From: Microbacterium esteraromaticum
GTDB taxonomy: Bacteria; Actinomycetota; Actinomycetes; Actinomycetales; Microbacteriaceae
NCBI RefSeq assembly: GCF_014084045.1
Contig: NZ_CP043732.1
Location: 2,046,001 to 2,110,000, forward strand
Direction of reading: 5' to 3'
DNA: 64,000 nt
This document shows positions 28,238 to 36,276 of this stretch, in pieces. The notes below the pieces were generated by a model. The model searched no databases and was not told where the DNA came from. It saw only the letters and a program-made list of their open reading frames with translations. Position 1 is the first letter of the stretch. Each line of letters opens with the position of its first letter. The translations under genes and the position numbers were made by a program.

Positions 28238-29527
28238 ATGAAGCCTGAAGACACGCCGCGACCCGGCGGAGCCGACGGCTCCGCCGGGCGCGCGGTCGCC
28301 GCCGTCTGGCGCATCGAGTCCGCCCGGATCATCGCGACCCTGACGCGGCTGACGGGGGACTTCGCCCTGGCAGAGGACCTCGCGCAGGATGCCCTGGCAG
28401 AGGCGCTCGTGCAGTGGCCGGCTGCGGGTGTGCCCGCCAATCCCGGCGCCTGGCTCACCGCGGTCGCCAAGCGTCGCGCGATCGACTCCTGGCGACGCCG
28501 CGCGCGCTATGACGAGAGGGTCGCGGCGGTCGCGCACGACCTCGAGCGGGAGCAGGCCCTCGAGGCCGAGCCCTGGGACCCGGATGCCATCGATGACGAC
28601 GTGCTCAGGCTGCTGTTCATCGCCTGCCACCCCGTGCTCTCGAGGGAGGCGCAGGTCGCCTTGACCCTGCGGGTGATCGGCGGTCTCACGACCGAGCAGA
28701 TCGGCCGCGCCTTCCTGGTGCCGGTGGCCACCGTGCAGCAGAGAATCGTGCGAGCGAAGAAGACGCTCTCGGCGGCACACGTGCCGTTCGAGCTGCCGCC
28801 GCGCGAAGAGCACGGTGCCAGGGTCGGCGCCGTGCTGGCGGTGCTCTACCTGATCTTCAACGAGGCGCACTCGGCGAGTTCCGGCGAAGACTGGCTGCGC
28901 CCCGACCTCGGTCGTGAGGCGACCAGGCTGGCGCGCGTCCTCGCCCAGCTGCTGCCCGGCGAACCGGAGGTGCACGGCCTGCTCGCACTGATGGAGCTGA
29001 CAGCGGCTCGCTTCCCGGCCCGCACCGATGCGAACGGCGAACCGGTGCTGCTGGCCGATCAGGATCGCCGGCGGTGGGACCGCAGCGCCATCGCCAGGGG
29101 CAGGGCCGCTCTCGCCAGAGTGGACGCCCTCGGGCGGGGCAGGGGCGGCTACGCCCTGCAGGCATCCATCGCCGAATGCCACGCGGTGGCGGAATCGGTC
29201 GATGCCACCGACTGGCAGCACATCGTGCTGCTGTACGAGGCGCTCGGCCAGTTGACGCCGTCGCCTGTGATCGAGTTGAACAGAGCGGCAGCGGTCGCGA
29301 TGGCGACCGGCCCGGCATCGGCGCTGCAGATCATCGACCGCCTCGTCGAGTCGGGGACGCTTCGGGGGTACCATCTGCTCCCTGCCACGCGCGCCGAGAT
29401 GCTGCTGCGACTGGGCCGGCACGATGAGGCGCGGTCGGAGTTCAGGGTCGCGGCAGGCCTGGCTGGCAATGCGAGGGAACGTTCGATCCTCGAACAGAAG
29501 GCGCTCGACGACGCCGGCTCGGCGTGA
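28238..29527 (+). CDS. ECF42 group RNA polymerase sigma factor with DUF6596/TPR-like C-terminus
   Basis: This 429-residue sigma factor has region 2 (ARIIATLTRLTGDFALAEDLAQDALAEAL, then WLTAVAKRRAIDSWRR) and region 4 (ALTLRVIGGLTTEQIGRAFLVPVATVQQRIVRAKKTL) in the first 190 residues. The rest is a helical, TPR-like extension of about 230 residues (VGAVLAVLYLIFNEAHSAS; VIELNRAAAVAM), the feature that defines ECF42. No anti-sigma gene is nearby, as expected for this group, where the extension is thought to control activity. It lies 10 nt after the YciI gene and is probably autoregulated from 27725. Confidence 0.93.
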   Translation: MKPEDTPRPGGADGSAGRAVAAVWRIESARIIATLTRLTGDFALAEDLAQDALAEALVQWPAAGVPANPGAWLTAVAKRRAIDSWRRRARYDERVAAVAHDLEREQALEAEPWDPDAIDDDVLRLLFIACHPVLSREAQVALTLRVIGGLTTEQIGRAFLVPVATVQQRIVRAKKTLSAAHVPFELPPREEHGARVGAVLAVLYLIFNEAHSASSGEDWLRPDLGREATRLARVLAQLLPGEPEVHGLLALMELTAARFPARTDANGEPVLLADQDRRRWDRSAIARGRAALARVDALGRGRGGYALQASIAECHAVAESVDATDWQHIVLLYEALGQLTPSPVIELNRAAAVAMATGPASALQIIDRLVESGTLRGYHLLPATRAEMLLRLGRHDEARSEFRVAAGLAGNARERSILEQKALDDAGSA

Positions 29528-29544
29528 GTGCGCCGCGCGCGCAG

Positions 29545-29580
29545 TCGCGGCCGCTGCCAAGGCGAAGGCAGCGGCCGCGA
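29545..29580. terminator. Hairpin between sigma gene and GlsB-like gene
   Basis: A perfect 14-bp stem (TCGCGGCCGCTGCC) with an 8-nt loop lies between converging genes. Confidence 0.75.
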
Positions 29581-29610
29581 GTCACGGGCCCGAGTCAGGC
29601 GAGTGGCGTG

Positions 29611-29880
29611 TCAGGCGCGACGGTCACCGCGTCCCACGATGAGGCCGTAGATCAGCAGAACGATGATCGAACCGCCGATCGCGAGCAGCCAGGTCTGCAG
29701 GCTCCAGAACTCCTCGAGCGGAGCGCCGAAGAGGACGCTGCCCAGCCAGCCGCCGAGCAGAGCGCCGACCACACCGAGCAGAAGGGTGACGATCCAGCCG
29801 CCGCCCTGCTTGCCGGGAAGGATCAGCTTCGCGATCGCGCCGGCGATGAGTCCGAGGAGGAGAAAGGCGAGGAAGCCCAT
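29611..29880 (-). CDS. GlsB/YeaQ/YmgE family stress-response membrane protein
   Basis: This 89-residue protein has three hydrophobic spans and the family's glycine zippers: GLIAGAIAKLILPGKQGGGWIVTLLLG and VGALLGGWLGSVLFG. The spans are typical of transglycosylase-associated (GlsB/YeaQ) proteins, which are small stress-related membrane proteins of unknown mechanism. The start at 29880 has GGAGA upstream. A longer in-frame start at 29994 would add an unrelated N-terminus and is rejected. It is monocistronic. Confidence 0.85.
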   Translation of the reverse strand: MGFLAFLLLGLIAGAIAKLILPGKQGGGWIVTLLLGVVGALLGGWLGSVLFGAPLEEFWSLQTWLLAIGGSIIVLLIYGLIVGRGDRRA

Positions 29881-30004
29881 GAGAGTCTCCGATCTGTGAG
29901 TGATATCCGGGGTTTCCGGATGCACTAACCCTGCCCGATGGCCTCGAATGTGGGGCATACCCTTGTGCCGGAGTTCGGAATGCGCTAATGGCATCCCGGC
30001 ATGC

Positions 30005-30040
30005 GGAACGGGCTGCCCTCCGCGGAGGACAGCCCGTTCC
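30005..30040 (-). terminator. Hairpin after the Bax-inhibitor-like gene
   Basis: GGAACGGGCTG-x-CCTC pairs with its complement over 36 nt with one mismatched position and a CGCG loop, 15 nt after the stop of the minus-strand gene. Confidence 0.8.
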
Positions 30041-30054
30041 GAAAGAAGATCTGA

Positions 30055-30984
30055 TCAGTCGTTTCCGCGCAGGATCGCAAGGATGCGCAGGATCTCGACG
30101 TACAGCCAGACAACCGTGACCATGATGCCGAAGGCGCCCAGCCAGCCGTACTTGCGGGGAGCGCCGTTGCGCACGCCCTGCTGGATCTGGTCGAAGTCCA
30201 TCACCAGCGAGTACGCGGCCATGAAGACGACCAGGACGCCGATGATGAGACCGAGCGGGATGCCTGCGACCTTCATGCTGTACAGGCCGAACGCCTGGTC
30301 ACCGGGGAGCACGTTCGTCCACATGAGGATGAGGTTCAGCACCGAGAAGGCCAGGTAGCCGAACATCGCGATCATGACGATCTTCGTCATCTTCGCGCTG
30401 GCGCGCACCTTGCCGCTGGCGAAGAGGGCGAGGGTCACACCCACGACCGCGATGGTCGCGAGGGTCGCCTGGATGACCACACCCGGCCAGATGAGCTCGA
30501 AGAACGCCGAGATGGCTCCGACGAAGAGCCCCTCGAATGCGGCGTAGGCCCAGATCAGCGCGGGCCGGACCTTCTTGCGCGAGGTGAAGGTGACGACCAT
30601 GGCCAGCACGAAGCCGCCGAGGGCGCCCACGATCCAGGGGGTCATGTCGGCACGGCCGGTGTTCACGAAGCTCGCGGCGGTCCACATCCAGCCGGCGACA
30701 GCGGTCACCAGAAGGATGCCGAAGAGCCCGGCGGTCTTCCAGATCGTGTCCTCGACGGTCATGCGGTCGGTCTCGAGGGCGCCGGCCGCCGGAGCGGTGT
30801 ACATGCCCTCCAGCTGCGCGTTCGCTGCGGCATCCATGCCCGCGTGCTGGAACGACGCGGTTCCGGCGGCGGCACCGGGCGCGGGCGGCGGCGCGTATGT
30901 GCCCTGCGACGAACCCGGGTAGGACGCCACGTTGCGCGGATCCTGCTGCTGGAACGCCGGGTTGTTGAATGCGAAATTGCTCAT
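30055..30984 (-). CDS. Bax inhibitor-1/YccA family membrane protein
   Basis: This 309-residue protein has a soluble N-terminal 100 residues (Ala/Pro/Gln-rich) and seven spans of the Bax inhibitor-1 like family, e.g. GLFGILLVTAVAGWMWTAASFV and the C-terminal GWLGAFGIMVTVVWLYVEILRIL. The family includes proton-sensitive calcium leak channels, but the bacterial physiological role is unclear. ATG 30984 follows GGGAG/GAGG. The frame extends further upstream without support. It is monocistronic and ends in a strong hairpin. Confidence 0.87.
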   Translation of the reverse strand: MSNFAFNNPAFQQQDPRNVASYPGSSQGTYAPPPAPGAAAGTASFQHAGMDAAANAQLEGMYTAPAAGALETDRMTVEDTIWKTAGLFGILLVTAVAGWMWTAASFVNTGRADMTPWIVGALGGFVLAMVVTFTSRKKVRPALIWAYAAFEGLFVGAISAFFELIWPGVVIQATLATIAVVGVTLALFASGKVRASAKMTKIVMIAMFGYLAFSVLNLILMWTNVLPGDQAFGLYSMKVAGIPLGLIIGVLVVFMAAYSLVMDFDQIQQGVRNGAPRKYGWLGAFGIMVTVVWLYVEILRILAILRGND

Positions 30985-31059
30985 GGTGGCCTCTACTCCC
31001 GAGGGATCGGTCAACTCTTTCCTCAACGATACCCGCGAGAACCTATGCAATGGGTGCTT

Positions 31060-31065
31060 TACGCT
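31060..31065 (+). promoter_or_regulatory. -10 hexamer TACGCT of the GDPD gene, leaderless
   Basis: TACGCT lies 6 nt before GTG 31072. Confidence 0.45.
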
Positions 31066-31071
31066 GTGAGC

Positions 31072-32055
31072 GTGCCAAGGAGAACCCCGCTCGTCATCGG
31101 ACACCGAGGCGCCCCCGGATACCGCCCGGAGCACAGTCGATCCTCATACGAGCTCGCCCTTGCGATGGGGGTGGATGCCGTCGAACCCGACATCGTGGCC
31201 ACCAGTGACGGCGTGCTCGTGCTGCGGCACGAGAACGAGATCTCCGGCACCACCGATGTCGCCGATCATCCCGAGTTCGCCGACCGCCGCACGACGAAGC
31301 GCATCGACGGCGTCTCGCTGACCGGCTGGTTCACCGAGGACTTCACCTGGGCTGAGCTGTCGACGCTGCGCACCCGCGAGCGGCTGCCGAAGATCCGTCG
31401 CTCCAGCGCGACCTTCGACGACGGCCAGCCGATCCTGCGTCTGCCCGATCTGCTCGACCTCGTGCGGGCGGGCTCGGAGGAGCACGGCCGCGAGATCGGG
31501 ATCGTGCTCGAGATCAAGCACGCCACCTACTTCGAGAGCATCGGACTCGACCTCGCGCCGCTGATCGAACGCGACCTGCGAGCGGGCGGCTGGGCCGACG
31601 GCGATCTGCCGCTGATCATCGAGGCCTTCGAGTCGACCATCCTGCACCGACTGCAGCGGACCGGGATCGCCGCGTCGTTCGTGTATCTCATCGAGTCGAC
31701 CGGCAAGCCGTTCGATCTCGTCGCCGCACTCGGGCGCCATGCACCCGACTACGCCTCCGCCGTGACGCCGGATGGTCTCGACCGACTCGCCGGCACGCTC
31801 GACGGCATCAGCGTCAGCAAGAAGATGCTGCTGGCCCCTGGCAACACGATCGTCGACGACGCGCATGCGCGCGGTCTGCGGGTGTTCACCTGGACCTGCC
31901 GGCCCGAGAACGGCTTCCTCGACGGGCGCTTCCGCGCCGGCGGGGGCAAGGCCGCATACGGCGACTACGAGGCCGAGTGGCAGCAGATCGCCGACACGGG
32001 CGTCGACGGCGTCTTCGTCGATCACCCCGACCTCGGCGTGGCGTTCTTCGGCTGA
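31072..32055 (+). CDS. Glycerophosphodiester phosphodiesterase
   Basis: This 327-residue TIM-barrel enzyme has the GDPD signature: LVIGHRGAPGYRPEHSRSSYELALAMGVDAVEPDI near the N-terminus (catalytic HRG, PEH and the EPD metal ligands), then the metal-binding and catalytic KHATYFE region. The C-terminal motif VFTWTCRPENGFL is usual. It hydrolyses glycerophosphodiesters to glycerol-3-phosphate and an alcohol. No signal peptide is present, so it is cytoplasmic. The start at GTG 31072 is set by the leaderless hexamer; GTG 31066 and ATG 31045 are in-frame alternatives. Confidence 0.88.
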   Translation: MPRRTPLVIGHRGAPGYRPEHSRSSYELALAMGVDAVEPDIVATSDGVLVLRHENEISGTTDVADHPEFADRRTTKRIDGVSLTGWFTEDFTWAELSTLRTRERLPKIRRSSATFDDGQPILRLPDLLDLVRAGSEEHGREIGIVLEIKHATYFESIGLDLAPLIERDLRAGGWADGDLPLIIEAFESTILHRLQRTGIAASFVYLIESTGKPFDLVAALGRHAPDYASAVTPDGLDRLAGTLDGISVSKKMLLAPGNTIVDDAHARGLRVFTWTCRPENGFLDGRFRAGGGKAAYGDYEAEWQQIADTGVDGVFVDHPDLGVAFFG

Positions 32056-32177
32056 TCCGGCTGGAATGCCCTCGGGCATCCCGTCTCGGGCATCCGGTCT
32101 CGGGCAGCTCTGCCCGCGCAAGAATTCACCTGTCGGACACCTGCTCGTCGGAGCGCGGCAAGCCGGTGCCGCTTGGT

Positions 32178-32205
32178 TGAGGGAGACCCGTCCTTCTCTC
32201 CCTCA
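32178..32205 (+). promoter_or_regulatory. Stem-loop directly before the ribosome binding site of the surface-protein gene
   Basis: TGAGGGAG (32178-32185) pairs with CTCCCTCA (32198-32205), 12-nt loop, and the next bases are GGAG, the ribosome binding site for ATG 32214. It could modulate translation. Confidence 0.45.
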
Positions 32206-32213
32206 GGAGCCCC

Positions 32214-34724
32214 ATGTCCCGTCTGCACCGCGGGCTGGCAGCGACGGCGGTCTTCGCGCTCGGCGCGGCCGCCCTCATCGCCACGCCCCTCGCCGCCCAG
32301 GGCGCTGATGCCCTCACCCTCGCGCTCGACGAGAGCGTCGCCGCCGGTCAGGTCGGCGGCTCCATCCGCATCAACGAGGTCGACTCGCAGCCCGCGGACT
32401 GGGTGGAGTTCCACAACCCCGGAACAGGGGTGCTCGACATCTCGGGCTACGAGATCCGCGACAACTCCGACGATCACCGATGGCAGTTCCCGCCGGGCAC
32501 CGCCATCGCACCGGGTGAGTTCCTGGTCGTGGACGAGGCGTCCATAGGTCTGGTCGGCGGCATCGAGACCGCGTTCCGCGACCCCATCGGCATCGGCAGC
32601 GCCGACCGCATCCGGCTCTTCGACGCGACCGGCGCTCTCGTCGACGACACCCTTCCGTGGGACGGTCACGCCGCCATCGACGGCGATACCGCAGCGGCGA
32701 CCCTCGCGCGCTGTCCCGACGCCCAGGGCGCGTTCGTGCTCGCGCACCCGACCCCGGCAGCCGCCAACGCATGCGTGCTGCCGTCGGTGGTCATCAACGA
32801 GATCGAGTCGAACGCAGACGTCACCGACTGGGTCGAGATCGTGAACACCTCGGCATCCGCGGTCGACATCACCGGCTGGACGGTGATGGATGCCGATCCC
32901 GTCGGCCACGCGGGGGAGACCACGCCGTTGCCGGCCGGCACGATCCTGGAGGCGGGGGCGCGGTTCGTGTTCGACCAGCCCGATGCGTTCGTGTTCGGCC
33001 TCGGCGGTGGCGACACGGTCACGGTGCGCGATGCGGCAGGGCGCGCGATCGACGAGCACGTGTATCCGGATCACGCCGAGGGCGTGTGGGCGCGCTGCGC
33101 CGACGGCTCGGGTGAATTCGTCGACATCCCCGACTCGACCAAGGGCGAGCCCAATGCGTGCGGCAGCCCCGTGCGCATCAACGAGGTCGAGTCCGACGGC
33201 GGATCGCCTGACGACTGGATCGAGCTGGTGAACCCGACTGCGGCTCCGCTCGACGTGAGCGGCATCGTCGTGAAGGACGATGACGAAGCACACGGCCACG
33301 TCATCGCGGACGGCACCTCGATCGAGGCGTTCGGGTACCTCGTCATTGAACGCGACGAGCTCGGATTCGGCCTCGGCAAGGACGACCGCGTGCGTCTCTT
33401 CGACGGTGATCTGCTCATCGACGACACGGCCTGGGGTGCCCAGCATGCAGCGGTCACGTGGGGGCGCTGCCCCGACATCTCCGGCGGCTTCGCGGTCACG
33501 GCCGAGTCGACCAAGGGCAGCGCGAACGTCTGCGCCGGCGAGGTCGTCGTCGCAGCATGGCCCGGCTCGCAGGACGTGCGCGTGCTCGACCCGATCGCGA
33601 CCTTCCTCGAGGACAGCTCGGGTCTCGACGCGCAGCAGAGCGCCGACGGCGTGTTCCTGTGGGGGATCGACAACGGCGAGGGCAGGCTGTGGAAGATGCG
33701 GGCCGAAGCCGACGGCTCGGTGACGCAGGCCGACGGCTGGGAGCAGGGCAGGCGCATCCGCTTCCAGAAGGACGCCGATGATCCCGGCGCGGCCGGACCC
33801 GACACGGAGGGCGTGACGGTCGACGGCGATGGCTTCGTGTACGCCGCGGCCGAGCGCGACAACAGCGTCAAGGGCGTGAATCGGAACGTCGTGCTGAAGG
33901 TCGACCCGACGCAGCCGCAGGACGACCTGGTGGCCGTGCAGGAGTGGGATCTCACCGCTCAGCTGTCGCAGGTGGGGGCGAACCTCGGCATCGAGGCGGT
34001 CGAATGGGTTCCCGATGCTGCGCTCGCCGGGCTGCTGTTCGACGACCGCACCGGCAGAGCGTACGATCCCGCGGACTATGCCGGACACGGTGACGGGCTG
34101 TTCTTCGTCGCGATGGAGGACAACGGCCACGTCTACGCGTTCGCACTCGCTGCTGACGGCACCGCGACGCAGGTGAGCGAGATCGCGCCCGGGCTCTCCG
34201 GAGTGATGGGGCTGGACTACGACTCGGCCCTCGACGTGCTGTGGGCCGTGTGCGACGACGGATGCCAGGGCCGCTCCGCGCAGATCGCGCTGAACGGGAC
34301 AGCATCGCCCGACGTCGCGCACTTCGCCCGCCCGACCGGGCTGCCCGACATCAACAACGAGGGCTTCGCCACCGCTCCCGCTTCGCTGTCGGTCGATGGC
34401 CGGCGCCCCGTGTGGTGGTTCGCCGACGGCTTCACCTCCGAGGCGCTGCGCGTCGGGACGCTTCCCGGCGGCACGGAGGAGCCGGGCACAGGCGAGCCGG
34501 GTACGGGCGGACCGGGTACGGGCGAGCCGGGTACGGGCGGACCGGGTACGGGCGGACCGGGTACTGGCGGACCGGGCACGGGCGGACCTGCCACGGCGCA
34601 GCCCGGTGCCGGTCCGGAGCTCGCCACGACCGGCGCGGGGATTCCGCTCGCCGGCCTCGTGCTGGGCGGCATCCTGACCCTGGCCGGTCTCGGAGCGATG
34701 GCCCTGCGCCGCCGCCGCGCCTGA
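32214..34724 (+). CDS. LAxTG-anchored surface protein with three lamin-tail domains
   Basis: An 836-residue exported protein. A signal peptide (about 1-30) is followed by three lamin-tail (LTD) repeats, each opening with RINEVDSQPADWVEF, VINEIESNADVTDWVE or RINEVESDGG, each of about 120 residues. Then come about 300 residues of beta-propeller-like sequence resembling phytase/SdiA-regulated proteins (DTEGVTVDGDGFVYAAAERD). The C-terminus has seven (E/G)PGTG repeats, then LATTG (803-807), one span and RRRR, a sortase class E-type (LAxTG) sorting signal. The role of LTD domains outside eukaryotes is unknown. The 5' UTR hairpin abuts the ribosome binding site. Confidence 0.85.
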   Translation: MSRLHRGLAATAVFALGAAALIATPLAAQGADALTLALDESVAAGQVGGSIRINEVDSQPADWVEFHNPGTGVLDISGYEIRDNSDDHRWQFPPGTAIAPGEFLVVDEASIGLVGGIETAFRDPIGIGSADRIRLFDATGALVDDTLPWDGHAAIDGDTAAATLARCPDAQGAFVLAHPTPAAANACVLPSVVINEIESNADVTDWVEIVNTSASAVDITGWTVMDADPVGHAGETTPLPAGTILEAGARFVFDQPDAFVFGLGGGDTVTVRDAAGRAIDEHVYPDHAEGVWARCADGSGEFVDIPDSTKGEPNACGSPVRINEVESDGGSPDDWIELVNPTAAPLDVSGIVVKDDDEAHGHVIADGTSIEAFGYLVIERDELGFGLGKDDRVRLFDGDLLIDDTAWGAQHAAVTWGRCPDISGGFAVTAESTKGSANVCAGEVVVAAWPGSQDVRVLDPIATFLEDSSGLDAQQSADGVFLWGIDNGEGRLWKMRAEADGSVTQADGWEQGRRIRFQKDADDPGAAGPDTEGVTVDGDGFVYAAAERDNSVKGVNRNVVLKVDPTQPQDDLVAVQEWDLTAQLSQVGANLGIEAVEWVPDAALAGLLFDDRTGRAYDPADYAGHGDGLFFVAMEDNGHVYAFALAADGTATQVSEIAPGLSGVMGLDYDSALDVLWAVCDDGCQGRSAQIALNGTASPDVAHFARPTGLPDINNEGFATAPASLSVDGRRPVWWFADGFTSEALRVGTLPGGTEEPGTGEPGTGGPGTGEPGTGGPGTGGPGTGGPGTGGPATAQPGAGPELATTGAGIPLAGLVLGGILTLAGLGAMALRRRRA
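34479..34583 (+). repeat. Seven 15-bp tandem repeats encoding (E/G)PGTG
   Basis: Seven in-frame copies of GAG/GGA-CCG-GGY-ACN-GGC encode a flexible cell-wall-spanning linker. Repeats of this kind commonly vary in number between strains. Confidence 0.9.
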
Positions 34725-34728
34725 TCAC

Positions 34729-34773
34729 GACGAAGGCGCCCGTCCCCGCGATGCGGTGGCCGGCGCCTTCGTC
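34729..34773. terminator. Hairpin after the LAxTG surface-protein gene
   Basis: GACGAAGGCGCC (34729-34740) pairs with GGCGCCTTCGTC (34762-34773), 21-nt loop, 4 nt after the stop codon. Confidence 0.75.
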
Positions 34774-34793
34774 ATCGAGGGCAGGAGATCACG

Positions 34794-34832
34794 CGAGAAC
34801 AGGCCGGATTAGCGTGATCCGTCCTGTTCTCG
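34794..34832. repeat. Palindromic element, copy C
   Basis: A 16-bp stem with one mismatch (CGAGAACAGGCCGGAT against its complement, 7-nt loop TAGCGTG). The GAACAGG-x-CGG core is the same as in the elements flanking the DUF559 gene. It lies between converging genes and may double as a terminator. Confidence 0.7.
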
Positions 34833-34891
34833 TGCGTTCGCCTGCGCCGGGTGACCTGGCCGGGTGACCCGGCGCGGGTGCGAGCCCGGAG

Positions 34892-35284
34892 TCAGGCAGC
34901 GAACGCGCCGCTGCGGCTCGGCACGATCTCCTTGCCGAGAGGCATGAGCGAGACGGGCACGAGCTTGAAGTCGGCGATGCCCATCGGGATGCCGATGATC
35001 GTGATGCACAGGGCGATTCCCGAGAAGATGTGGCCGAGTGCGAGCCACCAGCCGGCGAGGATGACCCACACGATGTTGCCGAGGGCCGACCCGAGACCCG
35101 CGGTCGGCTTGTCGACCACCTGGCGCCCGAACGGCCACAGCGAGTACCCGGCGATGCGGAACGACGCGATCGCCCAGGGGATGGTGATGATCGGGATGCA
35201 CAGCACGATGCCGGCCACGACGTAGCCGATGAACAGCCAGAACCCGGCGAAGATGACCCAGATGATGTTGAGGATCGTGCGCAT
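34892..35284 (-). CDS. YccF domain-containing membrane protein
   Basis: This 130-residue protein has two copies of the YccF repeat (ILNIIWVIFAGFWLFIGYVVAGIVLCI and ALGNIVWVILAGWWLALGHIFSGIALCI), each followed by a conserved IPxA/GxxxF(K/R) motif, giving about four spans. YccF proteins are inner-membrane proteins of unknown function. ATG 35284 has no ribosome binding site but a CAGAAT hexamer 6 nt upstream (35291-35296 on the complement), so it may be leaderless. It is divergent from the ABC operon, with overlapping promoters in 36 nt. Confidence 0.86.
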   Translation of the reverse strand: MRTILNIIWVIFAGFWLFIGYVVAGIVLCIPIITIPWAIASFRIAGYSLWPFGRQVVDKPTAGLGSALGNIVWVILAGWWLALGHIFSGIALCITIIGIPMGIADFKLVPVSLMPLGKEIVPSRSGAFAA

Positions 35285-35307
35285 GGGGTGATTCTGCCAC
35301 CCTCGCC

Positions 35308-35313
35308 TATGCT
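35308..35313 (+). promoter_or_regulatory. -10 hexamer TATGCT of the ABC transporter operon, leaderless
   Basis: TATGCT lies 6 nt before ATG 35320. Confidence 0.55.
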
Positions 35314-35319
35314 CGGGTC

Positions 35320-36276
35320 ATGAGCGGAGTGGTCGCGCAGGGGGTCAGGCGGTCGTTCGGGGCGGTGGATGCCGTGGTCGACGCCACCTTCCACGCGATG
35401 CCGGGGCGGATCACGGGCCTGGTGGGCCCGAACGGCGCAGGCAAGACGACGCTGCTGCTGATGCTCGCATCGCTGCTCGCCCCGGATGCCGGACGTATCG
35501 GCGTCGAAGGGGTCGACCCCGTCGAGGATCCCGCCGCCGTGCGACGGATGCTCGGCTGGATGCCGGACACCCTCGGCGCCTGGCCGTCGCTGACCGCTCG
35601 GGAGAGCATCGTGACGACGGCTCGGCTGCACGACATGCCAGCGGCCGACGCCGCGGCGCGGGCGGACGAGCTGCTCGCACTCGTCGGCCTGGCCTCCCAC
35701 GCCGGATCGCCCGCCAGGGTGCTCTCTCGCGGGCAGAAGCAGAAGCTCGGACTCGCCCGCGCACTGGTGCACCGCCCCCGGGTGCTGCTGCTGGACGAGC
35801 CGGCGTCAGGGCTCGACCCGGAGGCGCGGGTGCACCTGCGCATCCTGCTGCGCGACCTGGCCGCGCAGGGAGCCACCATCCTCATCTCCAGCCACGTGCT
35901 CTCCGAGCTCGAGGAGGTGATCGACGACGCCGTCTTCCTCATCGCGGGCTCGGTCGTGCCGGGAGGCGTGGCACCGACCTCACGCACCTATCGTGTGCGC
36001 CTCGCGGCCCCCGACGCCTCGGCCGCGGTGGCTGACGCGCTCGGCATGCCGCGCGAGCTGGTCGGCGCCGACCGCGGAGATGCACTCCTCGTGGTGGCCG
36101 ACGAGACCGCAGCCCTCGCGGCGCTGCGCACACTCGTGACCGCAGGCCTGCCCGTGCTCGAGTACGCACCTGCGCAGAGCGCGCTGGAGGCGTCGTTCCT
36201 CGCCCTCAGGCATCCCGAGCCGCCGCCTGGGGTGCCGCAGCCACCAGCGTCGCCCCAGGAAGGAGGGACGCGATGA
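35320..36276 (+). CDS. ABC transporter ATP-binding protein
   Basis: The 318-residue ATPase has Walker A GPNGAGKT, a Q-loop/structural region (MLGWMPDTLGAWPSLTARES), the signature LSRGQKQKLGLARAL (LSRGQ instead of LSGGQ) and Walker B LLLDEPASGLDPEARV, then an H-loop in LISSHVLSELEEV. It is of the CcmA/DrrA-type class used by ABC-2 exporters. The permease gene overlaps its end by ATGA, so the pair forms an exporter; the substrate is unknown. A proline-rich tail (EPPPGVPQPPASPQ) ends the protein. Confidence 0.9.
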   Translation: MSGVVAQGVRRSFGAVDAVVDATFHAMPGRITGLVGPNGAGKTTLLLMLASLLAPDAGRIGVEGVDPVEDPAAVRRMLGWMPDTLGAWPSLTARESIVTTARLHDMPAADAAARADELLALVGLASHAGSPARVLSRGQKQKLGLARALVHRPRVLLLDEPASGLDPEARVHLRILLRDLAAQGATILISSHVLSELEEVIDDAVFLIAGSVVPGGVAPTSRTYRVRLAAPDASAAVADALGMPRELVGADRGDALLVVADETAALAALRTLVTAGLPVLEYAPAQSALEASFLALRHPEPPPGVPQPPASPQEGGTR

